DNA of 39,583 nt from assembly GCA_024681295.1 (NCBI GenBank), contig JAILBC010000100.1, forward strand, positions 1-39,583, in the 5' to 3' direction. Made by a program: the position numbers and the translations under genes. This DNA comes from Bacteroidales bacterium. GTDB taxonomy: Bacteria; Bacteroidota; Bacteroidia; Bacteroidales; F082. Numbering within the stretch: position 1 is the stretch's first letter; each line of letters opens with the position of its first letter. This document shows positions 18,680 through 26,393 of this stretch, piece after piece. Under the pieces are notes generated by a model, which was not told the origin of the DNA, made no database searches, and worked only from the letters and a program-made list of their open reading frames with translations.

Positions 18680-19093
18680 TTGGAGCGATTCACGAGAAAT
18701 AGTACCCCGGGAGTACTATGCGCACTGGTGATTCTGGTGCTGACAGGACTGCCGGGGTCTTGTTTTCCACATGTCAAGCCCGTTATCGGGGTCGACAAGG
18801 TGGTGCATGTGTTGATGTACGCTGGATTCGTCTTCGCCTGCCTATGGGGTTACCGCAAGCCTTTCAAGGAAAATGGGATGGCTTTTCGGCGAAAAGCCTT
18901 GTGGATAACGTTGCTCATCGGCATCATTTACGGAATACTCACCGAAATCATGCAGGAGTTCCTTGTCCCAGGGCGCACTGGCAGTGTCTACGACTGGATT
19001 GCCGACGTCATCGGATGCATTTTTGGTGCGATAATTGCTTATTTTTTGCTTCGTGACAGAAATAATTTGAAAAATGAAGCGTTGGATAAATAA
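18680..19093 (+). CDS. VanZ-like family membrane protein
   Basis: A small integral membrane protein of about 137 residues with four predicted helices. VanZ-like motifs are present: DKVVHVLMYAGF around residue 38, and the C-terminal EIMQEFLVPGRTGSVYDWIADVIGCIFG. The start is uncertain. TTG at 18680 gives a normal short cytoplasmic N-terminus. ATGs at 18623 and 18638 lie inside gcvH in another frame. Its role is unknown, and the VanZ name comes from a teicoplanin resistance cluster and says little here. It sits between gcvH and tonB on the same strand. Confidence 0.8.
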   Translation: MERFTRNSTPGVLCALVILVLTGLPGSCFPHVKPVIGVDKVVHVLMYAGFVFACLWGYRKPFKENGMAFRRKALWITLLIGIIYGILTEIMQEFLVPGRTGSVYDWIADVIGCIFGAIIAYFLLRDRNNLKNEALDK

Positions 19094-19145
19094 ATAATTA
19101 GTAATTTCGCATCGGAAAATGTGAAATATCAAAAAAACTATAGTC

Positions 19146-19820
19146 ATGGAAGAGAAAAAATCACCAAAAGCGAATCTTGAGAACAAGAAGCTGATGTTCA
19201 TCCAGATTGGTTTGATCATCAGTTTGGCCGTTGCTTGGGCTGTGTTCGAGATCAAGAGTTACGACAAGATTGAGTACGCCGATGTGGGCAGAACCGTCGA
19301 AGTCGTGGAAGAAGAAATGGTTGAGATTACCAAGCAGGAGCAGAAACCGCAGCCTGTTGAGGTTCCGAAGCAGACCACCCAGATCCAGGTCGTGGAAGAC
19401 GATGTGGAGGTGGAGGACATCGAGATCAACGCCGACGTGGACCAGAACGAAGTGATTGAGGAGTATGTGGCTCCCGAAATCGAGGAAGAAGACATTCAGG
19501 AAGCTGAGATCTTCACCATCGTGGAAGAGATGCCTGACTTCCCGGGCGGCACCCAGAAACTCGCCGACTACCTGGCCAAGAACATCAAGTATCCCCAGAT
19601 GGCCCGTGAAAGCGGTATCCAGGGTCGTGTGTTCATCAGCTTCGTGGTCGAGCCCGACGGCTCCGTATCCAACGTCAACGTGATGCGTTCACTGGGCGGT
19701 GGCTGCGACGAAGAAGCCGTGCGCGTTGTGAAGTCAATGCCGAAATGGAAACCCGGCAAACAGCGTGGCAAACCAGTGCGTGTGAGCTACATCCTGCCTG
19801 TCAACTTCAAGCTTCAGTAA
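19146..19820 (+). CDS. tonB: TonB-family energy transducer
   Basis: A 224-residue protein with a short cytoplasmic N-terminus and one membrane anchor at about residues 15-37. A long, strongly acidic periplasmic linker (~45-125, rich in E/D/V) replaces the usual Pro-rich spacer in part. The TonB C-terminal domain (~130-224) shows MPDFPGGTQKLADYLAKNI, YPQMARESGIQGRVFISFVV and WKPGKQRGKPVRV. It would transmit proton-motive force from ExbB/ExbD to outer-membrane receptors. Its position after sprA, gcvH and the vanZ-like gene is noteworthy. TAATTTCG at 19102-19109 is a weak possible promoter. It converges with uvrC, overlapping by 14 bases. Confidence 0.9.
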   Translation: MEEKKSPKANLENKKLMFIQIGLIISLAVAWAVFEIKSYDKIEYADVGRTVEVVEEEMVEITKQEQKPQPVEVPKQTTQIQVVEDDVEVEDIEINADVDQNEVIEEYVAPEIEEEDIQEAEIFTIVEEMPDFPGGTQKLADYLAKNIKYPQMARESGIQGRVFISFVVEPDGSVSNVNVMRSLGGGCDEEAVRVVKSMPKWKPGKQRGKPVRVSYILPVNFKLQ

Positions 19821-21615
19821 AAGTGTGGAAGTGGTCGTAGACCAACTTCGCCTTCGCAGGACCTATCAAGGAAGTCAAGCTTTCGAGCGAGGCTTCCTTG
19901 ATTGTTTTTACTGACTTCAGTTCTAGCAAAAGCTTCTCGGCGGTAGACTTGCCGATGCCCTTGATATCGGCCAATTCGGAGTGCATAAAGCCTTTCTCGA
20001 ACTTCTTGCGATGATGGGTGATGGCGAAGCGGTGTACCTCGTCCTGAATATGCGTCATCAGCCTGAAAATCTCAGAGTCGGGCTTGATACCCACGACACG
20101 AGGTGGAAAGCCATAAAGCAATTCACGGGTACGGTGACGGTCGTCCTTTACCAGTCCCGCGATGGGAATGTCGATATGCAGTTCGTCCTGGATCACCTGA
20201 CGCACCACCTCCATCTGGCCTTTCCCACCGTCAGTGACGATGAGGTTGGGCAGGGGTTTCTCTTCCTCGATTAATCGGGCATAGCGGCGATGCACCACCT
20301 CTTTCATCGAGGCATAGTCATCAGCCCCTTCCACCGTCTTGATGTTGAAATGCCGGTAGGCGTTCTTGTTGGGCTTGCCGTTGACAAATTGCACCATGGC
20401 TGCCACGGGGTAGTCGCCTTGGAAGTTGGAGTTGTCGAAACACTCGATGACCTCGGGCACCATGGGCAGATGAAGCATTTCCTTGAGTTGGTTGAGCACC
20501 CTTTTTTGATGGCGTTCTGGATCAACTAGCGTACGTTGTTTTTCTACATCCATCTTATATTGCACTGCATTGCGGCGTGAGAGTTCCAGAAGTTTCATCT
20601 TATCGCCCCGTTGCGGCACGGTGACTTCCACATCGCCTAGGTCGAAGTCGAGCTTCACGGGCAGCACCACCTCCTTGGATGGGCTCTCGAATTGCCTTCG
20701 GATCTCAGTAACGGCAAGTGAAAGCAACTCTTCAGCTGGTTCGTCGAGCTTACGCTTGATCTCAATGGTATGCGACTGCACCACTGCGCCCTCATTTACA
20801 CGCATATAGTTCACATAGAACAGGCTCTCGGCATCGACGTAGGAGAATACATCCACGTTGTGTATGGTGCTACTGACCACGGTAGAGCGGCTTCTGTAGT
20901 TCTCCAGCAGTTCAAATTTCTCCTTGATGACCTGTGCTTCCTCGAACTCTAGGCGCGAGGCGTGGTCCATCATCTGGGCTTTCAGGTCTTTGAGCACCCC
21001 TGACAGGTTTCCCTTGATGATTTCTTTGGCTTCGGCTATCATTTGACAGTAGGCCTCACGAGAGACATTGCCTACACAGGGGGCTGCGCATTTGTGGATG
21101 TGGTAGTCGAGGCAGACACGGTACTTCCCTTTCTGGACGTTAGCCTCGGTGAGCGTAGTCTTGCAGGAACGGATGGGATAGATTTGTCCCAGCAAGTCGA
21201 GCAGAATGTGAGCCGTGCGTACCGAGGGATAGGGACCGAAGTATTCCGACCCGTCGTTGACTTTGCGGCGGGTGAGGAAGACTCTCGGGAAGGGCTCTTT
21301 CTTGACGCAGATCCAGGGGTAGGTCTTGTCGTCCTTGAGCATGATGTTGTAGCGCGGCTTGTACTGCTTGATGAGATTGTTTTCGAGCAGCAGAGCTTCC
21401 GACTCCGACTCCACCACAATGAACTTGATATCGGCGATTTTATTGACGAGAACGCGTGTCTTGCCGGTTTGTTCCTTGTTGAAATAGGAAGAAACACGGC
21501 GCTTGAGGTTCTTCGCTTTGCCGACATAGATGAGGGTGCCGTCACTGTCGTAGTAACGGTAAACCCCGGGTTTAGAGGGAAGGATTTTTAATATGGAGCT
21601 TACTTGAGGGTTCAT
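19807..21615 (-). CDS. uvrC: excinuclease ABC subunit C
   Basis: A 602-residue nucleotide-excision-repair nuclease that makes both incisions beside a lesion after UvrAB loading. The N-terminal GIY-YIG nuclease domain shows GVYRYYD and YVGKAKNLKRR (residues 17-40). The UvrB-binding UVR segment is near 205-240 (KAQMMDHASRLEFEEAQVIKEK). The RNase H-like C-terminal nuclease core includes ECFDNSNFQGDYPVAAMV and LIVTDGGKGQ. Helix-hairpin-helix motifs end the protein (LADIKGIGKSTAEKLL). thiL lies upstream on the same strand, with a heptamer tandem repeat in the gap. Confidence 0.96.
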   Translation of the reverse strand: MNPQVSSILKILPSKPGVYRYYDSDGTLIYVGKAKNLKRRVSSYFNKEQTGKTRVLVNKIADIKFIVVESESEALLLENNLIKQYKPRYNIMLKDDKTYPWICVKKEPFPRVFLTRRKVNDGSEYFGPYPSVRTAHILLDLLGQIYPIRSCKTTLTEANVQKGKYRVCLDYHIHKCAAPCVGNVSREAYCQMIAEAKEIIKGNLSGVLKDLKAQMMDHASRLEFEEAQVIKEKFELLENYRSRSTVVSSTIHNVDVFSYVDAESLFYVNYMRVNEGAVVQSHTIEIKRKLDEPAEELLSLAVTEIRRQFESPSKEVVLPVKLDFDLGDVEVTVPQRGDKMKLLELSRRNAVQYKMDVEKQRTLVDPERHQKRVLNQLKEMLHLPMVPEVIECFDNSNFQGDYPVAAMVQFVNGKPNKNAYRHFNIKTVEGADDYASMKEVVHRRYARLIEEEKPLPNLIVTDGGKGQMEVVRQVIQDELHIDIPIAGLVKDDRHRTRELLYGFPPRVVGIKPDSEIFRLMTHIQDEVHRFAITHHRKKFEKGFMHSELADIKGIGKSTAEKLLLELKSVKTIKEASLESLTSLIGPAKAKLVYDHFHTFTEA

Positions 21616-21619
21616 GTTA

Positions 21620-21649
21620 GTGGAGAGTGGAAAGTGGAAAGTGGAAAGT
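21620..21649. repeat. heptamer tandem repeat (GTGGAAA x4) between thiL and uvrC
   Basis: Four consecutive 7-base units: GTGGAGA once, then GTGGAAA three times. The last unit can pair with TTTCCACT at 21657-21664 to form an 8-bp hairpin. It fills most of the 50-base gap between two co-directional genes. Confidence 0.85.
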
Positions 21650-21665
21650 TTTCAGTTTTCCACTT

Positions 21666-22718
21666 TCATCTTTCCACTTTAAAATGGTTCCATCCTTGGG
21701 CCTTGAGGGGGATGACATGGTTGTCGGGGGTGATGAGTTCGGCGATGCCTTTGTCGGGGGTTATGAAACCAATGACGGTAATGTCTTCGGACATCGTCTG
21801 GATCTTCTCATAGTCCTTCTGGTCGATGGTGAAGAGCAACTCATAGTCCTCTCCCCCATTGAGCGCGGTGATGCTGGGAACGATTTGGAAGTCCTTGGCA
21901 ATTTTCACCGTGGAAGGGTCTTGCGGGATTTTGCCTTCGTAGAGTTGGCAGCCCACGCCCGACTCTTTGCAGAGATGGAGCACTTCCGAAGCCAGTCCGT
22001 CGGAGATGTCGATCATGGAGGTGGGTTTGATGCCGAGTTCCTTGAGACGAGCGATGACATCTTTTCGGGCTTCAGGTTTCAGCTGACGTTCCAGTACATA
22101 GTCGAAGCCTTGGAGTTGGGGTTGCATGTTGGGGTTGGCGAGATATTCTGCCTTCTCGCGTTCGAGGATGAGCAATCCCATGTAGGCACCGCCCAGGTCA
22201 CCGCTCACGCAGAGCAGGTCGTTGGGCTTGGCGCCACTGCGGTACACCACATTTTCTTCCTTGGCTTGGCCGATGACAGTGATGGAGATTACCAGTCCCG
22301 ATTGGCTCGAGGTGGTGTCGCCACCCACCAAGTCAACATTGTAGTTTTCGCAAGCAAGACGGATGCCGGCATACAACTCATCGAGGGCTTCCACCGAGAA
22401 ACGGTTGGAGACACCCAAACCCACCACAATCTGGGTAGGCGTGCCGTTCATGGCGTAGATGTCGGAGAAGTTGACCACTGCTGCCTTATAGCCCAAATGA
22501 CGAAGGGGTGTATAGGTCATGTCGAAATGGATGCCTTCCACCAGAAGGTCTACCGAAACCAAGGTACGATAGCCCTCATGGTTAATAACTGCCGCATCGT
22601 CGCCCACCCCTTTCAGGCTAGAGGCATTGCGCAAGGGAAAGTCCTGGGTAAGTTGGTCAATCAGTCCGAATTCTCCCAATTCGTCGAGTTCAGTACGAGT
22701 ATCTTTATTTTCTTCCAT
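21666..22718 (-). CDS. thiL: thiamine-monophosphate kinase
   Basis: A 350-residue cytoplasmic enzyme that phosphorylates thiamine monophosphate to the cofactor thiamine diphosphate. Family features of the AIR-synthase/ThiL fold are clear. ELGEFGLIDQLT starts the protein, and LKGVGDDAAV (residues 35-44) holds the metal-binding Asp pair. VSVDLLVEGIHFD, VDLVGGDTTSS and a Gly-rich ISGDLGGAYMGL-type segment (VSGDLGG here) follow, then MIDISDGLASE and NGGEDYELLFT. The start at 22718 (MEENKD) matches the family. It overlaps the end of the CAAX-protease gene by 14 bases, suggesting one operon with uvrC. Confidence 0.94.
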   Translation of the reverse strand: MEENKDTRTELDELGEFGLIDQLTQDFPLRNASSLKGVGDDAAVINHEGYRTLVSVDLLVEGIHFDMTYTPLRHLGYKAAVVNFSDIYAMNGTPTQIVVGLGVSNRFSVEALDELYAGIRLACENYNVDLVGGDTTSSQSGLVISITVIGQAKEENVVYRSGAKPNDLLCVSGDLGGAYMGLLILEREKAEYLANPNMQPQLQGFDYVLERQLKPEARKDVIARLKELGIKPTSMIDISDGLASEVLHLCKESGVGCQLYEGKIPQDPSTVKIAKDFQIVPSITALNGGEDYELLFTIDQKDYEKIQTMSEDITVIGFITPDKGIAELITPDNHVIPLKAQGWNHFKVER

Positions 22719-23562
22719 ATTTATATTGATTTCTTGAAACGATAACAATCATTCCGACAGTGAGCACGAGGCTAGTAATCAGCAGGGCTACATTGGAGGT
22801 ACTTCCGAAGTGTTCCCAGTCGACATTGGCGAGGCCTTTATAATCGAGATAGGCCACCACGACAGCGGTGCCGTTGTTGATGAAATGCATAAGGATGCTG
22901 ATCCAGAGGGAACCTGAATAGTAGAACATGTAACCTAGGATGAGGCCAAGGAACATGCGAGGCAGGAATCCGTAGAACTGGAAATGGATGAACGAGAAGA
23001 TGAAGGCGGAGAGCCAGATGGCCACGTGGGGATTGCATCGTCTTGTGAGGGACTGTTGCAGCACACCGCGGAAGGTCAGTTCTTCGCCGATGGCGGGGAT
23101 GAGGGCGATGACCAGGAGGTTGCCCAGGAGGCCCCAAAAGGTGTCAACTTGAAGCATACGCTCGGTAAGGTCGCCAGCCGTGTCTTCCATCATCTTAAGA
23201 ATTGTTTCAAGAGTCTCTCCGAAGTTGGCTTTCTCATTCCAAGTGCCCAGAATGTTGGTCAGTGGGAGAGAAACGAACATCAAGATGACGCCAATGAGGA
23301 GCATCCACCAAAAGGCCGGCTTGCGGAAGCCAATCTGCCGCATGGGTTCGGTACGGGTGAATGCGTAGAGGATGATCGGCGGCGCGATGAACATCAGCGC
23401 GGAACTGATCCCCTGCCCTATTTTGAGCCTGGTGATGTCGTTACCTATGGTGAACAAGGCGGCGATGGCAGCACCTATTAACGTGCATACGAAGAAGGCC
23501 ATCAGGAAGATGAAGATCCTCATGCCCGTTGACTGTTTCAGGTTTTTCTTGAATTCGTCCAT
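22705..23562 (-). CDS. CPBP-family intramembrane glutamic endopeptidase (CAAX protease-like)
   Basis: A 285-residue membrane protein with about eight hydrophobic segments. The three active-site motifs of the CAAX protease and bacteriocin-processing (Abi/CPBP) family are intact: EELTFR (Glu160, Glu161, Arg165), FSFIH (F189 to His193) and HFINN (His226, Asn230). Bacterial members are linked to bacteriocin self-immunity, protein secretion or maturation, but the substrate of this one is unknown. The start at 23562 (MDEFKKN) fits the promoter at 23584-23591. An upstream ATG at 23586 lies inside that promoter box. Confidence 0.9.
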   Translation of the reverse strand: MDEFKKNLKQSTGMRIFIFLMAFFVCTLIGAAIAALFTIGNDITRLKIGQGISSALMFIAPPIILYAFTRTEPMRQIGFRKPAFWWMLLIGVILMFVSLPLTNILGTWNEKANFGETLETILKMMEDTAGDLTERMLQVDTFWGLLGNLLVIALIPAIGEELTFRGVLQQSLTRRCNPHVAIWLSAFIFSFIHFQFYGFLPRMFLGLILGYMFYYSGSLWISILMHFINNGTAVVVAYLDYKGLANVDWEHFGSTSNVALLITSLVLTVGMIVIVSRNQYKYGRK

Positions 23563-23583
23563 CGAAAAAAGTGTTAGAAACTG

Positions 23584-23591
23584 CAAATGTA
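23584..23591 (-). promoter_or_regulatory. Bacteroidetes -7 box for the CPBP protease / thiL / uvrC genes
   Basis: On the minus strand this reads TACATTTG, 21 bases before the start at 23562. It lies one base from the divergent dusB box. Confidence 0.55.
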
Positions 23592-23592
23592 G

Positions 23593-23600
23593 TATTTTTG
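23593..23600 (+). promoter_or_regulatory. Bacteroidetes -7 box for dusB
   Basis: TATTTTTG fits TAnnTTTG and ends 15 bases before the dusB ATG. It is back to back with the minus-strand box at 23584-23591. Confidence 0.55.
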
Positions 23601-23615
23601 CGGAAAATAAGCACC

Positions 23616-24662
23616 ATGTACCAGATTGCCGGACTCAAATTTGAGCATTATCCTTTGCTTTTGGCGCCGATGGAGGATGTTTCGGACCCTCCGTTCCGCC
23701 ATGTATGCAAGTTGTTCGGGGCCGACTTGGTGTATTCGGAGTTCATCTCATCGGATGGTTTGATTCGCGACAGTGTAAAGAGCATCAAAAAGTTGGACTT
23801 TGATGAATTTGAACGGCCTTTTGGAGTACAGATCTTCGGTAACGCCGTGGAGCCCATGGTGGAAGCGGCCAAGTATGCCGCGACCGCTCATCCTGATATC
23901 ATCGACATCAACTTCGGTTGTCCCGTGAAGAAGGTGGCTTCAAAGGGGGCTGGTTCGGGTATCATGAACGACATTCCCAAGATGGTGGCCATTACCGAAG
24001 CAGTGGTGAAGGCTGTGAACATCCCCGTGACGGTAAAGACCCGGTTAGGTTATGACGAGCAGCACAAAGAGATTGTGGACATCGCCGAGCGTTTGCAGGA
24101 TGTAGGTATCGCCGCCTTGACGATTCACGGGCGTTTACGCACCACCAAATACGGTGAGCCTGCCGATTGGACTTTGATCGGCGAGGTAAAAAACAATCCT
24201 CGGATGCACATCCCAATTATCGGAAACGGCGACGTGGTGGATGGTCCCTCAGCGAAGCATTTCAAGGATACTTACGGGGTGGACGGCCTGATGATTGGGC
24301 GAGCCACCTACGGCAATCCTTGGATTTTCAGAGAGGTCAGACATTATTTGGAGACGGGCGAGGAGTTGCCGAAACCCGATATTGCTGAGCGGGTGCGTGT
24401 GGCAAAGATCCATTTGGAGCGGTCAGTAGCCTGGAAGGGTGAGCACATCGCCGTAATGGAGATCAGGAAGCACTGGGGAAGTTATTTCAAGGGGTTGCCG
24501 AATTTCAAGCCGATTAAGATTAAGTTGATGGAGGCGAAGACGGCTGGAGAGGTGTTATCGATTTTGGGGGCCATAGACAATTCTGGTTGGATTACCTCCC
24601 ATTCGGTCGGTGAGCCCTTCGGGGTTGCCACGTCGCTTCGGTTACCTCCCTTCGGTCGGTGA
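23616..24662 (+). CDS. dusB: tRNA-dihydrouridine synthase (DusB type)
   Basis: FMN-dependent enzyme that reduces specific uridines in the tRNA D-loop to dihydrouridine. The 348-residue TIM-barrel protein shows LLLAPMEDVSDPPFR at the N-terminus, FGVQIFGN, and the catalytic Cys102 in DINFGCPVKKV. GAGSGIM, VTVKTRLGYD, LTIHGRLRT, IIGNGDV and DGLMIGRATYGNPWIF complete the FMN/phosphate-binding set. The last ~26 residues (from SGWITSHSVGEPFG) are encoded by an imperfect tandem repeat (24592-24672) and look like a foreign extension of the natural C-terminus. Confidence 0.93.
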   Translation: MYQIAGLKFEHYPLLLAPMEDVSDPPFRHVCKLFGADLVYSEFISSDGLIRDSVKSIKKLDFDEFERPFGVQIFGNAVEPMVEAAKYAATAHPDIIDINFGCPVKKVASKGAGSGIMNDIPKMVAITEAVVKAVNIPVTVKTRLGYDEQHKEIVDIAERLQDVGIAALTIHGRLRTTKYGEPADWTLIGEVKNNPRMHIPIIGNGDVVDGPSAKHFKDTYGVDGLMIGRATYGNPWIFREVRHYLETGEELPKPDIAERVRVAKIHLERSVAWKGEHIAVMEIRKHWGSYFKGLPNFKPIKIKLMEAKTAGEVLSILGAIDNSGWITSHSVGEPFGVATSLRLPPFGR

Positions 24663-24687
24663 ACCCTTCGGGTTTCTAGCAATGACG
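24592..24687. repeat. imperfect tandem repeat (~32-base unit, two copies) overlapping the dusB end
   Basis: Units at 24592-24624 and 24642-24672 share TTACCTCCC, TTCGGTCGGTGA and CCCTTCGGG. They are joined by a spacer containing GCCACGTCGCTTCGG and followed by CTAGCAATGACG. This composition is typical of dispersed intergenic elements. Copy 1 and part of copy 2 lie within dusB and supply its final codons and stop. Confidence 0.7.
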
Positions 24688-24726
24688 AACTCGATAATAT
24701 TTTTTCTAACTTTTCAAAAAATATCG

Positions 24727-24734
24727 TATCTTTG
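24727..24734 (+). promoter_or_regulatory. Bacteroidetes -7 box for the tRNA gene
   Basis: TATCTTTG fits TAnnTTTG. It lies 25 bases before the mature tRNA 5' end. Confidence 0.5.
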
Positions 24735-24759
24735 CGGCGCAATTCCGTGAGGACATTGC

Positions 24760-24833
24760 GGTCCCATAGCGCAGTTGGTTAGAGCAACTGACTCATAATC
24801 AGTAGGTCCTAGGTTCAAGCCCTAGTGGGACCA
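24760..24833 (+). tRNA. tRNA with CAU anticodon (elongator Met, or Ile2 read after lysidine modification)
   Basis: A complete cloverleaf of 74 bases. The acceptor stem is GGTCCCA/TGGGACC with discriminator A. The D arm is GCGC-AGTTGGTTA-GAGC with one mismatch. The anticodon stem is ACTGA/TCAGT around the loop CTCATAA (anticodon CAT). The T arm contains GGTTCAAGCC. The 3' CCA is not encoded (CCC follows). The CAT anticodon cannot by itself tell elongator Met from Ile2. It has a -7 box 25 bases upstream. Confidence 0.93.
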
Positions 24834-24846
24834 CCCCATAAAAAAC

Positions 24847-24898
24847 GTAGAGACGCCACGATGTGACGTCTCTACATTTATTGTTGGGGTGACCCAAC
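24847..24898. repeat. two adjacent hairpins between the tRNA and exbD
   Basis: Hairpin 1 (24847-24875) has a perfect 9-bp stem GTAGAGACG/CGTCTCTAC. Its loop can pair a further CAC/GTG around GAT after one mismatch. Hairpin 2 (24883-24898) is GTTGGG-GTGA-CCCAAC and ends 2 bases from the exbD stop. Neither is followed by a strong T-tract. They may end transcription from both sides or be a dispersed palindromic element. Confidence 0.6.
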
Positions 24899-24900
24899 GT

Positions 24901-25368
24901 TTAGTTTTCCAGTGCGCTACCTTTAAGGGTCGTGTAGTTGATACGGAAGGCACCAACTTTACGGAGTTCCTGTTTCACGTCGGTGACGATACCCATACGG
25001 GTTTCTCTGTGCACCTTAAGGGCGGTAGTGAGGAAGGGTCTGTCGGCTTCGCTGCGGGCCTCACGTTCCTGTAGCACCCAGTCGGCGATATCTTCGGGAC
25101 GGGCGAACTGGTCGTTGAGTTGGATACGCGACTCGGTACCGAGTTTGGGGTCGCGCGGCGGGCCGATGTAGATAGAGCTAACCAAAGCTTTCTTTTCGAG
25201 TTTGGCGATTTCAGTAGCCTTGGGCAATGCGGTTTTGACTTTGAGTTCAACGTCACGCATTGAGGTGGTGATCATAAAGAAGAAGATCAGCATGTAAACG
25301 ATGTCAGGCAGTGACGAGGTGCTCACTTGTGGCACTTCTTTTTTGCCTCCTTTTTTGAATTTACCCAT
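24901..25368 (-). CDS. exbD: ExbD/TolR-family biopolymer transport protein (second copy of the operon)
   Basis: A 155-residue inner-membrane protein that works with ExbB to feed proton-motive force to TonB. A short basic N-terminus (MGKFKKGGKKEVPQ) precedes the single helix LPDIVYMLIFFFMITTS, with the proton-path Asp at residue 22. A periplasmic domain of ~115 residues follows. It lies 14 bases downstream of another exbD gene, so the operon makes two different ExbD proteins that could form a heterodimer or alternate in the motor. Confidence 0.9.
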   Translation of the reverse strand: MGKFKKGGKKEVPQVSTSSLPDIVYMLIFFFMITTSMRDVELKVKTALPKATEIAKLEKKALVSSIYIGPPRDPKLGTESRIQLNDQFARPEDIADWVLQEREARSEADRPFLTTALKVHRETRMGIVTDVKQELRKVGAFRINYTTLKGSALEN

Positions 25369-25382
25369 AGTTCTTTCCTCCT

Positions 25383-25943
25383 TTATTTTTCCACAGGTTC
25401 TGCTTCGCTGACACGAACAGGTACGGCTTCGCCGATGGCTTTGGCTTGGTCTTCATTGAGCTGGTCGAGGTGCTTGTGGAAGTGTTTCCATGCCATCTCT
25501 TCCTTCAACTCGTTGAAGGCGCGTGCCAGCTCATTCTGCACACTGATATACATAGCATACGAGGTACCGCGGTCGTTCTGGAGTGAGATCACGCCTTTCG
25601 ACATCATGATTTCGCCCAGCATTTCGATTTGCTTGGGTTCCACTTCCGGGGCGGTTTCGTCGCCCGGGCGTGGGGTCATGAAGTTTTTGGCGTCATCCTT
25701 CAAGAGTGAAATATCCGAGGGACGGCCGTTGACCATCAGCTTGTTATTCTTGTTAATAAGAACATTCATCACGTTTCTTTCCTTGACTTTCACGTCGTCG
25801 TCGTTTTGTTCCACTGGAGGGGGCAGACGGCGCGTGATACCATAGTCAACGTCCATGGAGGTAGTCATCAGGAAGAAGCACAACAGCAAGAATGCTATGT
25901 CAGCCTGCGAACTAGAATTGATTTCTGGAGTTTTCTTGGCCAT
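25383..25943 (-). CDS. exbD: ExbD/TolR-family biopolymer transport protein (first copy of the operon)
   Basis: A 186-residue protein with a very short cytoplasmic end (MAKKTPEINSSSQ) and one helix (ADIAFLLLCFFLMTTS). The key Asp is at residue 15. The periplasmic domain of ~155 residues is longer than in the other copy and ends in a charged tail. The segment INKNNKLMVNGRPSD is the usual ExbD periplasmic start. It sits between the small membrane protein gene and the second exbD, all on the minus strand with short gaps. Confidence 0.9.
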   Translation of the reverse strand: MAKKTPEINSSSQADIAFLLLCFFLMTTSMDVDYGITRRLPPPVEQNDDDVKVKERNVMNVLINKNNKLMVNGRPSDISLLKDDAKNFMTPRPGDETAPEVEPKQIEMLGEIMMSKGVISLQNDRGTSYAMYISVQNELARAFNELKEEMAWKHFHKHLDQLNEDQAKAIGEAVPVRVSEAEPVEK

Positions 25944-25955
25944 GATGAAGTGTTA

Positions 25956-26381
25956 TTATTTACCGGATCTGATAACTGAATAGAGAATGCAGAGAATGCT
26001 TACTCCGAGTGTTACATAGAAGAAATTGAGGCCCCATTCGACCAATCCGTGGGTTCTGCCAGAATAGACAACGTCACCCGCAGGATATTCAACGCCGAAG
26101 CTACCTCTTGACATTAGGAATGCTACAAGTCCAATAACAACTACGGCACCGATAACGATGAGGATGGTCTTCAGGTTGACGCCTTTCACAAAAGCGGCGA
26201 CAATGGCTGAGATGAGGATCATTACGACGCCCAGAATAATCAAGATGTAGCCCCAATTGAGGATCATGTTGGTGCGAGCCTCATTTTTGAGGTCCAGGTA
26301 GAAGATGATACCCAGGACGACGGTAACGAGAGCCAGTGCGCCAAAGACCCACTTACTGATGTTTGAAAGCTTACCGTTCAT
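25956..26381 (-). CDS. small four-helix membrane protein of the exbB-exbD operon, function unknown
   Basis: A 141-residue protein with predicted membrane helices at about 10-29, 41-65, 70-90 and 115-137. A short polar stretch (SRGSFGVEYPAGDVVYSGRTHG) between helices 3 and 4 is probably periplasmic. It lies 12 bases downstream of exbB and 12 bases upstream of the first exbD. That close packing suggests a role in or around the ExbB/ExbD motor. I do not recognise a named family. I believe the arrangement exists in other Bacteroidetes, but this is from memory. Confidence 0.8.
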   Translation of the reverse strand: MNGKLSNISKWVFGALALVTVVLGIIFYLDLKNEARTNMILNWGYILIILGVVMILISAIVAAFVKGVNLKTILIVIGAVVVIGLVAFLMSRGSFGVEYPAGDVVYSGRTHGLVEWGLNFFYVTLGVSILCILYSVIRSGK

Positions 26382-26393
26382 GATTATTGATGA

